A model generated the notes under the pieces. It ran no database searches. It saw nothing but the letters and a program-made list of their open reading frames with translations, and was not told the DNA's origin. Both the position numbers and the translations under genes were made by a program. 64,000 nucleotides of DNA from Scilla litardierei (lineage: Eukaryota; Streptophyta; Magnoliopsida; Asparagales; Asparagaceae): positions 43,385,375 to 43,449,374 of the forward strand of contig CM061142.1 of assembly GCA_030789695.1 (NCBI GenBank), read 5' to 3'. Every line of letters starts with the position of its first letter. Positions within the stretch are counted from its first letter, which is position 1. Below, one piece after another: positions 56,692 to 64,000 of this stretch.

Positions 56692-59198
56692 GGGGGGGAG
56701 GGGGCAGGGGAGTTTTTCTTTTATTTTATTTTTCTAGTGGGGGCTTTCCCCACGGTCCGACGTGGCACTCACGTCGGACAAAACCGTGGGGGAACGCCGC
56801 CATTTGTAAGATAGATATAACATGCCAATCCTGACTATTCACCTTTATATCTTGATAGCTAATGTCCATTTGGCGGTTGATTATTTTGTTATACATGCAA
56901 TATGTTTCTTCATGCGAGATGACCTATGTGCTATTTTAGAGGCAAAATCATATATTCAAACATCTGGCCATTGACAGAATTTGATCATCTAAGAAACTTG
57001 TAATTTATGAAATCTTTTTATAATATAATTGACCTTTTCTGATTTGTGAAGGTAAGAAGAAGAGCAACCTTTCCACTTTAAATAGTGCTCTCTAAGAAAA
57101 TGACCTCATCCTTTATTACTTTATCTAATGAAAGAGTACAGAAAAAATGGGCCTTTGATTCTGGTCTTTGGATTATGCTTGTTTAGCCGATGGTGAGCCC
57201 TCTTTTTTCCCCTGCAAAGGTTGTCTAGTAGTAGGTTCTAGGGCATCATAGACGTTTATGTTATGATAATCCTTGTCAATTGCCTTGCCTAAATCCTAAA
57301 ACGTAGTAGGAATTTTTTCCTGTTAATTTTATGTAAATGACACATGCCATCATGTGAACATTGCTTGGCTTGATTGACATTCAAAGTAGAAAGTTTGATT
57401 TTTCTGCGTAGCATGGTGGCAATGACAGATGACATCACATGAACGTTGCTTGGTTTGGTTGATATTCTACAACGATTACTTGATTCGACGTGTAAACTGC
57501 ATATACTAAATTGGAACTGAATTTAGTTGCTTTGACCAGACGTAAGATCTTAAGTGTATGACACTACAGTTGAGAAAACATCATAACAATGTGCAGTGAG
57601 GATATTCTATTGCATTAAGCGTTTTAATGGTATCGTACCCGTTTCAGAGGAGGGGGGAATTATGTTATTCTACTATGTTTCTTTTCTTTTTTCCCATCCA
57701 TACGTGGAGCAGAACGAGGAATCAAATAGTGATGTGACCACATCGACAAGTCAGGTGATAGGATACAAGAATGATCCACAAGGTCATTGAGCTTCTTCAT
57801 AGCATTGAGTCATCTCTCTGCGCATGCATGTGCCCGCACTATTTGTTTTGCATTTGGTTTTAACTTAATTCCAGGGGTTTCCATATGCTATATGGTAGTC
57901 CTTGAAAAAAAAGCATTACGCTTGGTATTGTCTGTATATTGTTGAAATTTCTTACATTGTACCTGTGCCCTAGACTTCAGTTTTAAATATCAAATGCAGG
58001 CAAAATTTTCCTAGTTTAAAATTTTCGGTTAATATTGCGGACATTTTTTTTAACCAGGTCTCCTCTTCCTCACTATGTTGAAGTCCCACATGTAGATGGT
58101 TACCCGATACTGTCAGACCCTCGTATGTTCAGGATTCCTTTAAAAACTCCCGGATACAATATCTCCAGTTCACTGCATCATGCAAGCTATCTATCCTTCG
58201 CGCCACCAGAGGTAACTTCTTGAGAAGATCTGAGAATAAAATTATTGTTCCCGTGCATCAAAATTCTAACAATCCTTAATGGGGATGTTGTAAAACTGTA
58301 AGATGCATTAACTCATGCAAAACCACAAGCCACAAGCATGTCAAGTTGAAGTCTGGATCAATTTTTTCAACTATGGGCAAGTTAGTTGTGTTGAAACTTC
58401 AGTACACCCTCATATTTGCAACACAGGAGTGAACATAGTTGATCATTGTTTAAACTAGTATCTAGAAACAGACTTCGTATATGTGTATAACAATCACAAT
58501 ACATCCTGCAGCTGTCGTTCGGCAAGTTCCAGGCAGATGAACAGGCGTGGGTGGAGACGATCAAATCTGTCCAATCTGGGGGAACCGTCAGAATCAGTAC
58601 CATGGATTGGCTTGGGCAATCACAATATGTAAAGCAAACAACGATCTACTGGTCATCCATCTCGTCTGCAATATCAGAGGTATTGAGAGTTCTTCCTCTC
58701 TCTTCTTAGGCCACATGCAGTACATCTGACCTTGGAGCATCTGAAAATGGATAGGTCATCTTCTCCAAAAATGCGACGGTCAAGATACTGGTAGCCCACT
58801 GGTCGCATTTCATTCAGAACACCGATCAGTACCTGAAGTCGCTCCTCTACTCCAACGTCTTATGCACGTCTTCAAACTTCAACCACTGTGCCGGCAGGGT
58901 TGAGATCAAGTACTATGAGGTTCCAGGGTATGAAGTGACGGGGGCGGCCATGGCCAAAGGAGCGCCAACGGGAAATCGATACCCAGGTTTTACGCGAGTA
59001 AACCACGGCAAGTATGCGGTTAGCGATGTACGGGCACATGTTGGAACCAGCAACCTCGTATGGGACTATTTCTACACGACGGCAGGCGTGAGCTTTGGAA
59101 CTTATCATCCTGCTATCGTAGCACAACTGCAAGACATCTTTGATGCAGATTGGGATTCTCCCTATGCCATCCCAGTTGAGCCTGTGTCATTTGCATAA
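39754..59198 (+). CDS. PLD3/PLD4-like phospholipase-D-superfamily protein, seven exons
   Basis: Exons: 39754-39935, 40028-40232, 55617-55818, 55979-56172, 58058-58211, 58512-58679 and 58755-59198, all with GT-AG borders. The total is 1549 nt, one base over a multiple of three because of an extra C in exon 1; corrected, about 515 residues. An N-terminal hydrophobic stretch (about residues 10-32) looks like a signal peptide or anchor. Two HxKxxxxD motifs are intact: HAKVWISD with GSANNDWKSLTQ (exon 3), and HGKYAVSD with GTSNLVWDYF (exon 7). These are the two half-sites of the PLD catalytic centre. Animal PLD3/PLD4 act as lysosomal 5' exonucleases; the plant protein's substrate is not established. 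Apart from exon 1 the gene looks intact. Confidence 0.93.
40400..41327. mobile_element. TGCGAACATACC inverted-repeat element, copy 1
   Basis: The left end is GGGAGTTACTTTGCGAACAT and the right end is its complement (ATGTTCGAAAAGTAATTCCC), with several inner copies of GTGCACATACC and GGTATGTGCAC. It is about 930 bp with no transposase. The long, internally repeated termini suggest a foldback or Mutator-like non-autonomous element. Confidence 0.75.
41338..41808. mobile_element. TGCGAACATACC inverted-repeat element, copy 2
   Basis: The left end is GGAATTGCTATGCGAACATA and the right end ATGTTCGCAAAGTAATTCCC. It is separated from copy 1 by ATTTTAAGAA and from copy 3 by ATTTTTAGA. These spacers look like related 9-10-bp target copies. 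Confidence 0.78.
41818..42438. mobile_element. TGCGAACATACC inverted-repeat element, copy 3, with G-rich core
   Basis: The left part (41818-42015) is almost the same as copy 2 (GGTTCACATACCGGATTTTCCAAAACA in both). The right part ends CTATTTGGTATGTTCGCATA followed by GCAACTCT. The core 42015-42310 is a G/A tract with many GGGG runs. Confidence 0.75.
42015..42310 (+). repeat. G-rich purine tract
   Basis: Almost entirely G and A on the + strand (GGGGAGGGGGAGGG repeats), so the transcript of the PLD-like gene would carry it in the intron. Multiple G-quadruplex motifs are possible. The 138- and 85-residue ORFs are low-complexity artefacts. Confidence 0.9.
42520..42900 (+). repeat. second purine-rich tract with (GAT)n
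   Basis: GAGGAG, GATGAAGATGAAG and GATGATGATGATG repeats. The serine/proline/histidine-rich 223-residue minus ORF over it is a by-product. Confidence 0.8.
42901..43421. other. intron sequence, nothing recognised
   Basis: No repeat or coding block identified. Confidence 0.35.
43427..43786 (+). mobile_element. 5' LTR of the small element
   Basis: Starts TGTTTGGAATGG and ends CCTAACA. A TATA-like CATATATATAGAAG lies at 43541. It aligns over its whole length with 54451-54816. Confidence 0.9.
43787..44350 (+). other. 5' internal part of the small element, GC-rich
   Basis: An ORF of 215 codons begins at 43802 (MEPNGGDKKDQIFLERIARE) but resembles no family I know and is cut by the insertion at 44350. 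From 44100 the DNA is GC-rich with imperfect repeats containing GGCCTCCAGGCG and CCCGCCA; the same style resumes at 53716. An open frame here may be chance. Confidence 0.4.
43789..43800 (+). other. primer-binding site for initiator tRNA-Met
   Basis: TGGTATCAGAGC, exact, two bases after the 5' LTR. Confidence 0.93.
44937..44945 (+). promoter_or_regulatory. TATA box of the young 5' LTR
   Basis: CTATATAAG precedes a leader starting GCAATCCCTAGC. The same site is at 51394-51402 in the 3' LTR. Confidence 0.6.
45003..45690. repeat. palindrome-rich GC tract in the LTR leader
   Basis: Contains CGTTGCGACG-ATT-CGTCGCAACG, CTCGGTCTGACCGAG twice, GCAACGTTGC twice, and CGACGTCGTCGCACG-type blocks. It lies downstream of the TATA box, so it would be in the transcript. 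The copy at 51460-52147 is nearly identical. Confidence 0.85.
47254..50807 (+). other. non-coding interior of the young element, with a strand-composition switch
   Basis: No retrotransposon domain is found. Near the LTR end, TTGGTGGCCCATGCAGG occupies the primer-site position but does not match tRNA-Met. From about 47260 to 48950 the + strand is rich in T and C; from about 49020 to 50760 it is rich in T, A and G with few C and full of GTATA and GTGTG. The last 35 bases match the 3' end of the chromovirus coding region. Confidence 0.75.
50796..50807 (+). other. polypurine tract of the young element
   Basis: AAGGTGGGGAGGA directly precedes the 3' LTR, as at 2494-2506. Confidence 0.88.
50808..53710 (+). 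mobile_element. 3' LTR of the young element, 2903 bp
   Basis: Identical in length and wording to 44351-47253 except for G to C at 45111/51568 and A to G at 45275/51732, by eye. Confidence 0.95.
53716..54450 (+). other. 3' internal part of the small element
   Basis: Continues the GC-rich style of 44100-44350 (GGGGGCCAGCGACATCCGAC...). No domain is recognised. The last bases before the LTR, GGTGCGGAGTAG, are a weak polypurine tract. Confidence 0.5.
54451..54816 (+). mobile_element. 3' LTR of the small element
   Basis: Starts TGTTGGGAATGTGG, ends CCTAACA, and is followed by CATTA. It differs from the 5' LTR at many positions and has small insertions. Confidence 0.9.
54822..55616. other. end of intron 2, nothing recognised
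   Basis: AT-rich. A polypyrimidine stretch and CAACTAG acceptor close it. Confidence 0.5.
55617..59198 (+). CDS. exons 3-7 of the PLD-like gene
   Basis: Exon 3 (55617-55818) holds the first HxKxxxxD motif and GSANNDWKSLTQ. Exon 4 (55979-56172) reads VKEVGIFLVGCPGIAKQLEIYF...DEQWQVNRKVPCWSHFINPRERC. Exon 5 (58058-58211) reads SPLPHYVEVPHVDGYPILSDPR. Exon 6 (58512-58679) reads LSFGKFQADEQAWVETIKSV...STMDWLGQSQYV. Exon 7 (58755-59198) has the second catalytic motif and the C-terminal end IFDADWDSPYAIPVE. All phases agree and there are no stops, so the 3' part looks under constraint. Confidence 0.95.
56388..56815 (-). mobile_element. non-autonomous Helitron-like element in intron 4, 428 bp
   Basis: On the minus strand the 3' end has the stem GTGCAC-TTG-GTGCAC, then GTGCAATTC and CTAG (56388-56391) before T. 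The 5' end reads TCTATCTTACAAATGG after A (56815). A (GT)n/G-run tract lies inside (56657-56705). Confidence 0.65.
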
Positions 59199-59230
59199 AA
59201 CTTATTCATAGCGATGCATTTTTCAATCTC

Positions 59231-59236
59231 AATAAA
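59231..59236 (+). terminator. polyadenylation signal of the PLD-like gene
   Basis: AATAAA, 33 bases after the stop codon. Confidence 0.55.
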
Positions 59237-59383
59237 CATAGGTGAAGTAACAACTGACATTATTTATTTGAATCAATTGGGAATGAACATGGTTTGGTTA
59301 CTGTTGACTTTGATTAATTTATCCCTTGCTCACTTGAGTATGAGACATGAAAACAATTGATTACTGTAACTATGAAATTATTA

Positions 59384-59984
59384 TGTTGTTAAATTAGGAA
59401 ATTAGGAAAGAACTCCAAAGTATAGACTTGTATGTATGCTTTGAGGTAGGAAACATTTGGGTTATCTTTCCCCAAATACCAACTAGAACAAGGTTGTATT
59501 TCGACAAAATTATTTCCAAATTAAAGGAGAAATTGATGGTTCAGCTGCCCATGTGTGGAACATGGGCTGCTTGGATTCTCATAATGGTTCTCTTTGACCG
59601 AGCCAATTTTTTTTCTCCAATGCAACGTCAGCGATTAATCAGATTGTAAGCCTATAAATAGAGGTCCCCGCAAGGATCGTATCATCCCAAGAAAACACAA
59701 GCTTCTCATCTTCAAGAGAAAGAGTAAGGAGGAAACCTAGAGAGTTAAGAGTGATGGATTTTTCCAGTGAGAGAAAATTACCACAGAGAGGAAAGTTACC
59801 CCAGAGAGGTAAAGGTTGTATTGAGTTTTTTTGCTGTTTACCTTAGAGTGTGTAAAGTTATTTCTAGTGAGAAATAGTGAAGTCCTTTTTTACTCTCCAA
59901 TTTTTACTGTTTTAATGTGATCAGTACTTTTTACTGTTTTACTGTAATCAGTAAGTCTTCTAGTGATCAGTGAGAATCACAACA
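59384..59984 (+). mobile_element. 5' LTR of a Tnt1/Tork-like copia element, 601 bp
   Basis: Starts TGTTGTTAAATT and ends TCACAACA (TGTTGT/ACAACA inverted ends), followed two bases later by a tRNA-Met primer site. A TATA box CTATAAATA lies at 59652-59660. The 3' LTR is beyond the window, so its age cannot be measured. Confidence 0.88.
59652..59660 (+). promoter_or_regulatory. TATA box of the Tork-like LTR
   Basis: CTATAAATA followed by GAGGTCCCCG and then a leader with repeated GAGAGGAAAGTTACC-like blocks. Confidence 0.65.
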
Positions 59985-59986
59985 AG

Positions 59987-60000
59987 TGGTATCAGAGCCC
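59987..60000 (+). other. primer-binding site for initiator tRNA-Met
   Basis: TGGTATCAGAGCCC, exact over the tRNA 3' complement. Confidence 0.93.
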
Positions 60001-60096
60001 AGGTGAGCTGGGTGAGAGAGAGACAAAAAAGGAGTGAAATTTTTGGCGAAGGGAAATTTTTTTTTAACATTATATTTTTTTCTCTTCAAAATTTCA

Positions 60097-60948
60097 ATGG
60101 AAGAGTCGTCCTTATCTAGAGCTATGGTTAAGCTGACGGACATAAATTACACACTGTGGAGACCTCGAATGAAGGATCTCCTCAGTTGTAAAGATTTATT
60201 TGACCCATTAGAGGTCAAAGGAGTAAAGCCAGAATCCACCAAAGAAACTGACTGGAAGAAGATGAATCGAAAGACGATCGGTCAAATCCGACAATGGATC
60301 GATCACATCATCTTCCATCATGTTGCGCAAGAGACTGACGCATATGCCCTCTGTCAAAAGCTAGAGGACATGTACCAAGGCAAGACTGCTCGAAACAAAG
60401 CCTTACTAATGAGGCGTTCGATAAATTTGAAGCTACTGAGTGGAACTTCCATTGCGGAGCACAAGAGCGAGTTCCAGAGCCTGGTGAATCATCTATCTGC
60501 AGTGGAGTTACGGCTTGGGGATGAAGAGCAAGCACTTCTCCTTCTCAGTTCTCTTCCAGACAACTGGGAGACGTTGGTGGTCTCTCTCAGCAATTCGGCA
60601 CCAAACAGCAAACTTACTATGTCTATGGTTAAGAATGCCCTCTTCAACGAGGAGGCCAGGAGAAAAGAAGCCGGCACCGACCAATCGCATGGCCTCGTGA
60701 CAGAGGCTCGAGGGAGACAACAAGGAGGTGGTCGAAGCTGGGGCAGAGGCAGGAGCAAAAGCCGTGGTAGGTCCACAGACGGGAGGAGGCATATCTACAA
60801 GTGTTACCATTGTGGCATGGAGGGCCACATGAAGAAAAACTGCCGGAAGCTGTTGCGAGAACAAGGTCAAAATGGTTCTCAACAGAAGATGAAGGATGGA
60901 GAGGCGTTAGTCACTTGTACCGGAGAAGTGGATATATGCTCTATCTAA
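60097..60948 (+). pseudogene. copia gag with CCHC zinc knuckle
   Basis: I prefer the ATG at 60097 (MEESSLSRAMVKLTDINYTLWRPRM) to the upstream in-frame ATG at 60034, because family members start just before the NYTLW-type motif. Conserved gag blocks follow: KTARNKALLMRRSINLKL and EHKSEFQSLVNHLSAVELRLGDEEQALLLLSSLPDNWETL. A basic RGRQQGGGRSWGRGRSKSRGR stretch comes next, then the knuckle CYHCGMEGHMKKNC. A TAA at 60946-60948 separates gag from protease in what is a single polyprotein in Tnt1-like relatives. Confidence 0.9.
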
Positions 60949-62457
60949 GAAGAGATATGCCTTCACGTTTCCAACCAGGACAACGAGTGGGTGGTTGATA
61001 CAGCAGCATCATTCCATGCCACTCCTCGAAGTGACTTCTTCACCAACTACAAGGCAGGAGACTTTGGCATCGTGAAGATGGGAAATACATGTTCCTGCAA
61101 GATCGTAGGAGTTGGCGATGTTCAGATTCAAATGAACGTCGGCTGCACAATAACGATGAAGGATGTCCGACATGTGCCAGACCTCTGGTTAAACTTGCTA
61201 TCGGGGACAGCCCTTGACAAACGGGGCTTCAACAACCACTTCAACAATGTCACATGGAGAATGACAAAAGGTGCCATGATTACTGCAAAGGGGCACATTT
61301 GTGGTACGTTATACAAAACTCATGTGATGATATGTACCGACAGCCTTAACGTGGTTGAAGGCGAGGCTACTCAAAATCTGTGGCACCAACGACTCGGTCA
61401 CATGAGTGAGAGAGGGTTATCTCTCTTGACAAAGAAGGAGCTGATCGCAATCACTAAGGAAGCTGGACTAGATCCTTGTCAGCATTGCTTAGTTGGTAAG
61501 CAACATAGAGTCTCCTTCAGTTCTTCTTTAACAAGGAGGTCAGAGTTACTCAGTTTGGTACACTCTGATGTGTGCGGTCCCTTGGAGGTTGAATCGCTGG
61601 GTGGCAATAAGTATTTTCTGACCTTCATTGGTGATGCTTCTCGGAAGGTGTGGGTCTACTTCTTGAGGACGAAAGACCAAGTGCTCAACTTCTTCAAGCT
61701 GTTCCACGTCATGGTCGAACGTGAGACAGGAAAGAAGTTAAAGTGCCTCCGCTCAGACAATAGAGGCGAATACACTTCCAGAGCGTTCGATGTCTACTGC
61801 AGAAGTCAAGACATTAGACATGAGAAGATGATTCCTCGCACTCCACAACACAACGGCGTTGCTGAAAGGATGAGCCGGACGATCATGGAGAAGGTCAGAA
61901 GCATGCTCAGTATGGCTAAGCTACCAAATCCATTCTGGGGGTAAGCTGTTCGTGCCGCCTGCTACCTCATCAATAGATCACCATCAGTACCTTTGGATTT
62001 CGCGATTCCAGAGAAGGTGTGGTCTGGTAAGAATCCCTCATACTCCCACTTGAGGGTATTAAGTTGTTTAGCCTTTGCACATGTATCCAAGGAACAAAGG
62101 CAGAAGCTTGATGCACGTACCATTCCTTGTATCTTCATCGGCTATGGAGATGAAGAATTTGGGTACAGATTGTGGGACCCAAAGACAAAAAAGGTTATTC
62201 GGAGCAGGGATGTGTTGTTCCAAGAAAATCAGACAATGGAAGACATTGAAAAGCCCATGGTGCCTTCAACTGCAAGCTTAAGTACTGAAGACATTGTTCC
62301 AGACCCAACACCAATGCAATACGAAGAGGTGCATGAAGAAATACCAGAAGAAGAGGAGCATGTTGAACAAGACGTGGAAGAAGAGGCGGATGCTGAGCAG
62401 GGGGGAGCCACAACCCTCTCCAATATGTACTGCACCACCATCATCGCAGGCAAATGA
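60949..62457 (+). pseudogene. copia protease and integrase, nearly intact
   Basis: The protease box is EWVVDTAASFHATP (about 60985-61025), the DTAAS variant typical of Tnt1-like elements. The pre-integrase HHCC domain (LWHQRLGHMSERGLSLL...CQHCLVGKQHR) and the integrase core (SLVHSDVCGPLEVES, LRSDNRGEYTS, TPQHNGVAERMSRTI) follow. A TAA at 61942-61944 (WG-stop-AVRAACYLINRSP) interrupts the core, and the frame then continues to 62457 with the acidic C-terminal tail (EEIPEEEEHVEQDVEEE). Confidence 0.92.
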
Positions 62458-63266
62458 TGGTATGCCTCCTGAAGTCAACAACTCACAAGTACGGAGATCT
62501 GAACGAGGCCAGATTTCATCAACCAGATATTCAGAAGCTGAGTATCTTCTACTTTCTGAATAAGGGGAGCCAGAGAGTTTCTAAGAAGCAGTATCTCACA
62601 AGAACAAAGAAAGTTGGCTGCACGCTATGCAGGATGAGATGGAATCTCTGCAAAAGAATTTTACTTATGAGTTGGTCAAGCTTCCACAAGGAAAGAAGGC
62701 GCTGAAGAACAAATGGGTGTTCAAGCTCAAGAAAGATGGCAACGAAAAAATGGTGAAACACAAAGCTCGGCTGGTGGTCAAAGGATTCCTTCAGAAGAAA
62801 GGTATTTACTTTGACGAGCTCTTTTCACTTGTTGTGAAGATGGCTTCAATCCGCGTCATCCTCGGGTTGGTAGCCAGGTTAAATTTAGAGCTTGAGCAGA
62901 TGGATGTCAAGACGGCGTTTCTACATAGAGCAGCCAGAATGTTTCGAGGTTTAAGGCAAAGAAAACCTCGTATGCAAGCTGAAGAAGAGTCTGTACGGCC
63001 TCAAGCAAGCACCACGACAGTGGAACATGAAGTTTGACTCATTCATGATGAGTCAAGGCTACACAAGGACCGCTGCAGACCAGTGTGTTTATACACAGCA
63101 GTTTTCAGACGGTAACTTCGTTGCATTACTTTTATATGTGTACGATATGCTGATCGTTGGACAAAAAGCAATAAAAATCGGTCAGCTGAAGAAGGAACTC
63201 TCCAAGTCTTTTGATATGAAAGACTTAGGTCCGGCTCAACAAATTATGGAAATGCAGATAGTCTGA
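62458..63266 (+). pseudogene. copia reverse transcriptase, disabled
   Basis: The frame from 62564 reads ESLQKNFTYELVKLPQGKKALKNKWVFKLKKDG and KARLVVKGFLQKKGIYFDELFSLVVKMASIRVILGLVA, then loses frame after VKTAFLH (about 62930). The next frame (63027-63266) has QWNMKFDSF and LLLYVYDMLIVG. The catalytic YVDD is changed to YVYD, so the active site is lost in addition to the frameshifts. KDLGPAQQIMEMQIV ends in a stop. Confidence 0.9.
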
Positions 63267-64000
63267 GATATGAAACATAAAAAGCTATAGCTATCTCAGG
63301 AGAAGCACGTTGTAACGCGTGATCAAGAGATTCAAGATGGATCATGCCATCCCAGTTAGCATTCCATTGGCCAACCACTTCAAGTTGAGTAGGAGGTCAA
63401 GCCCTTCATCCAAGAAAGAGACGGAGGAGATGTCATCGATACCATATTCTTCAGTAGTTGGGAGTTTGATGTATACAATGGTGTGTACACGTCCTGACAT
63501 TGCCCATGCGGTGGGAATGGTGAGCCGATTCCTTTCTAATCCAGGAAAGGGATATTGTGAGGCGGTCAAGTGGATTCTTCGATACCTGAAGGGTACTTCA
63601 AAGGCATGTCTGTGCTGGAGAAGCTGATCTAATCTTGGAGGGCTATACAGATTCAGATATGGCTGGAGATCTTGATAGTAGAAAATCTACATTAGGATTT
63701 GTCTACACTTTTGCAGGGGGAGCTGTGTCCTGGTAATCAAGATTGCAGAAGTGCGGTGCGCTATCCACAACAGAGGCGGAGTATCTTGAAATTACAAAAG
63801 CTGGTAAGGAAATGTTGTGGTTAAAGCGATTTCTCCAAGAATTAGGGATCAAGCAGAAAATACAAGGTACATTGTGATAGTCAAAGTGCTTTAGATTTGA
63901 ACAAGAATTCGATGTATTATGCTCGGACAAAGAATATCAACATACAGTATCATTGGATACGGGAGGTGATGGATCAACAGCTGTTGAGACTAGTGAAGAT
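63267..64000 (+). pseudogene. copia RT thumb and RNase H, cut by window end
   Basis: SIPYSSVVGSLMYTMVCTRPDIAHAVGMVSRFLSNPGK...VKWILRYLKGTSKACLC is followed, after frame changes, by YTDSDMAGDLDSRKSTLGFVYTFAGGAVSW, ALSTTEAEYLEITKAGKEMLWLKRFLQELG and, in another frame, KNINIQYHWIREVMD. The order is normal. At least two stops or frameshifts lie in this stretch. Confidence 0.9.

Overview
The window is from a flowering plant nuclear genome. The evidence is Ty1/copia and Ty3/gypsy LTR retrotransposons primed by initiator tRNA-Met (binding sites reading TGGTATCAGAGC), a gypsy element with a C-terminal chromodomain, hAT and Helitron transposons with plant-type ends, hairpin MITEs sitting in (TA)n tracts, and one host gene with GT-AG introns. 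I cannot name the species.

Only one host gene is convincing. It is a secreted or lumenal phospholipase-D-superfamily protein related to animal PLD3/PLD4, with seven exons on the + strand from 39754 to 59198. Its second intron is about 15.4 kb (40233-55616) and is made almost entirely of mobile DNA: three tandem terminal-inverted-repeat elements, and a small LTR element that is itself split by a very young 9.36 kb non-autonomous gypsy element. All splice sites are canonical, but exon 1 carries one extra C that shifts the frame.

Layout. 1-4950: 3' half and 3' LTR of a Tekay/Del-like chromovirus (+). 4951-6590: decayed copia polyprotein (+). 7232-18500: a minus-strand LTR interrupted by a minus-strand Sirevirus-like copia element (7729-17654), which holds a plus-strand solo LTR (9786-11511). 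18856-20069: minus-strand Ty3-type LTR inserted in the protease region of another minus-strand copia (20070-21819). 22721-24227: solo LTR with target duplication. 24858-27270: decayed coding region of a 'putative gypsy type transposon' (Transposase_28-like) protein. 27488-29575: two minisatellites and a hAT end. 29577-34530: repeated Helitron ends, one split by a 3.37 kb hAT element (30492-33863). 34570-36231: four inverted-repeat MITEs in TA-rich microsatellite. 36977-38650: a terminal-inverted-repeat element split by a non-autonomous hAT. 39692-59236: the PLD-like gene. 59384-64000: Tnt1/Tork-like copia (+), cut by the window end.

The most unusual signal is a recurring design in the LTRs. 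Five or six unrelated LTRs carry dense arrays of one short motif in alternating orientation (TAGTCGGTC, CACGGCCGTG, GGGCTNGCCC-like and others), mostly just upstream of the TATA box. One array, of TAGTCGGTC/GACCGACTA, is shared between a Ty3/gypsy LTR and a copia-type LTR. This looks like an exchangeable promoter module, although its function is inference.
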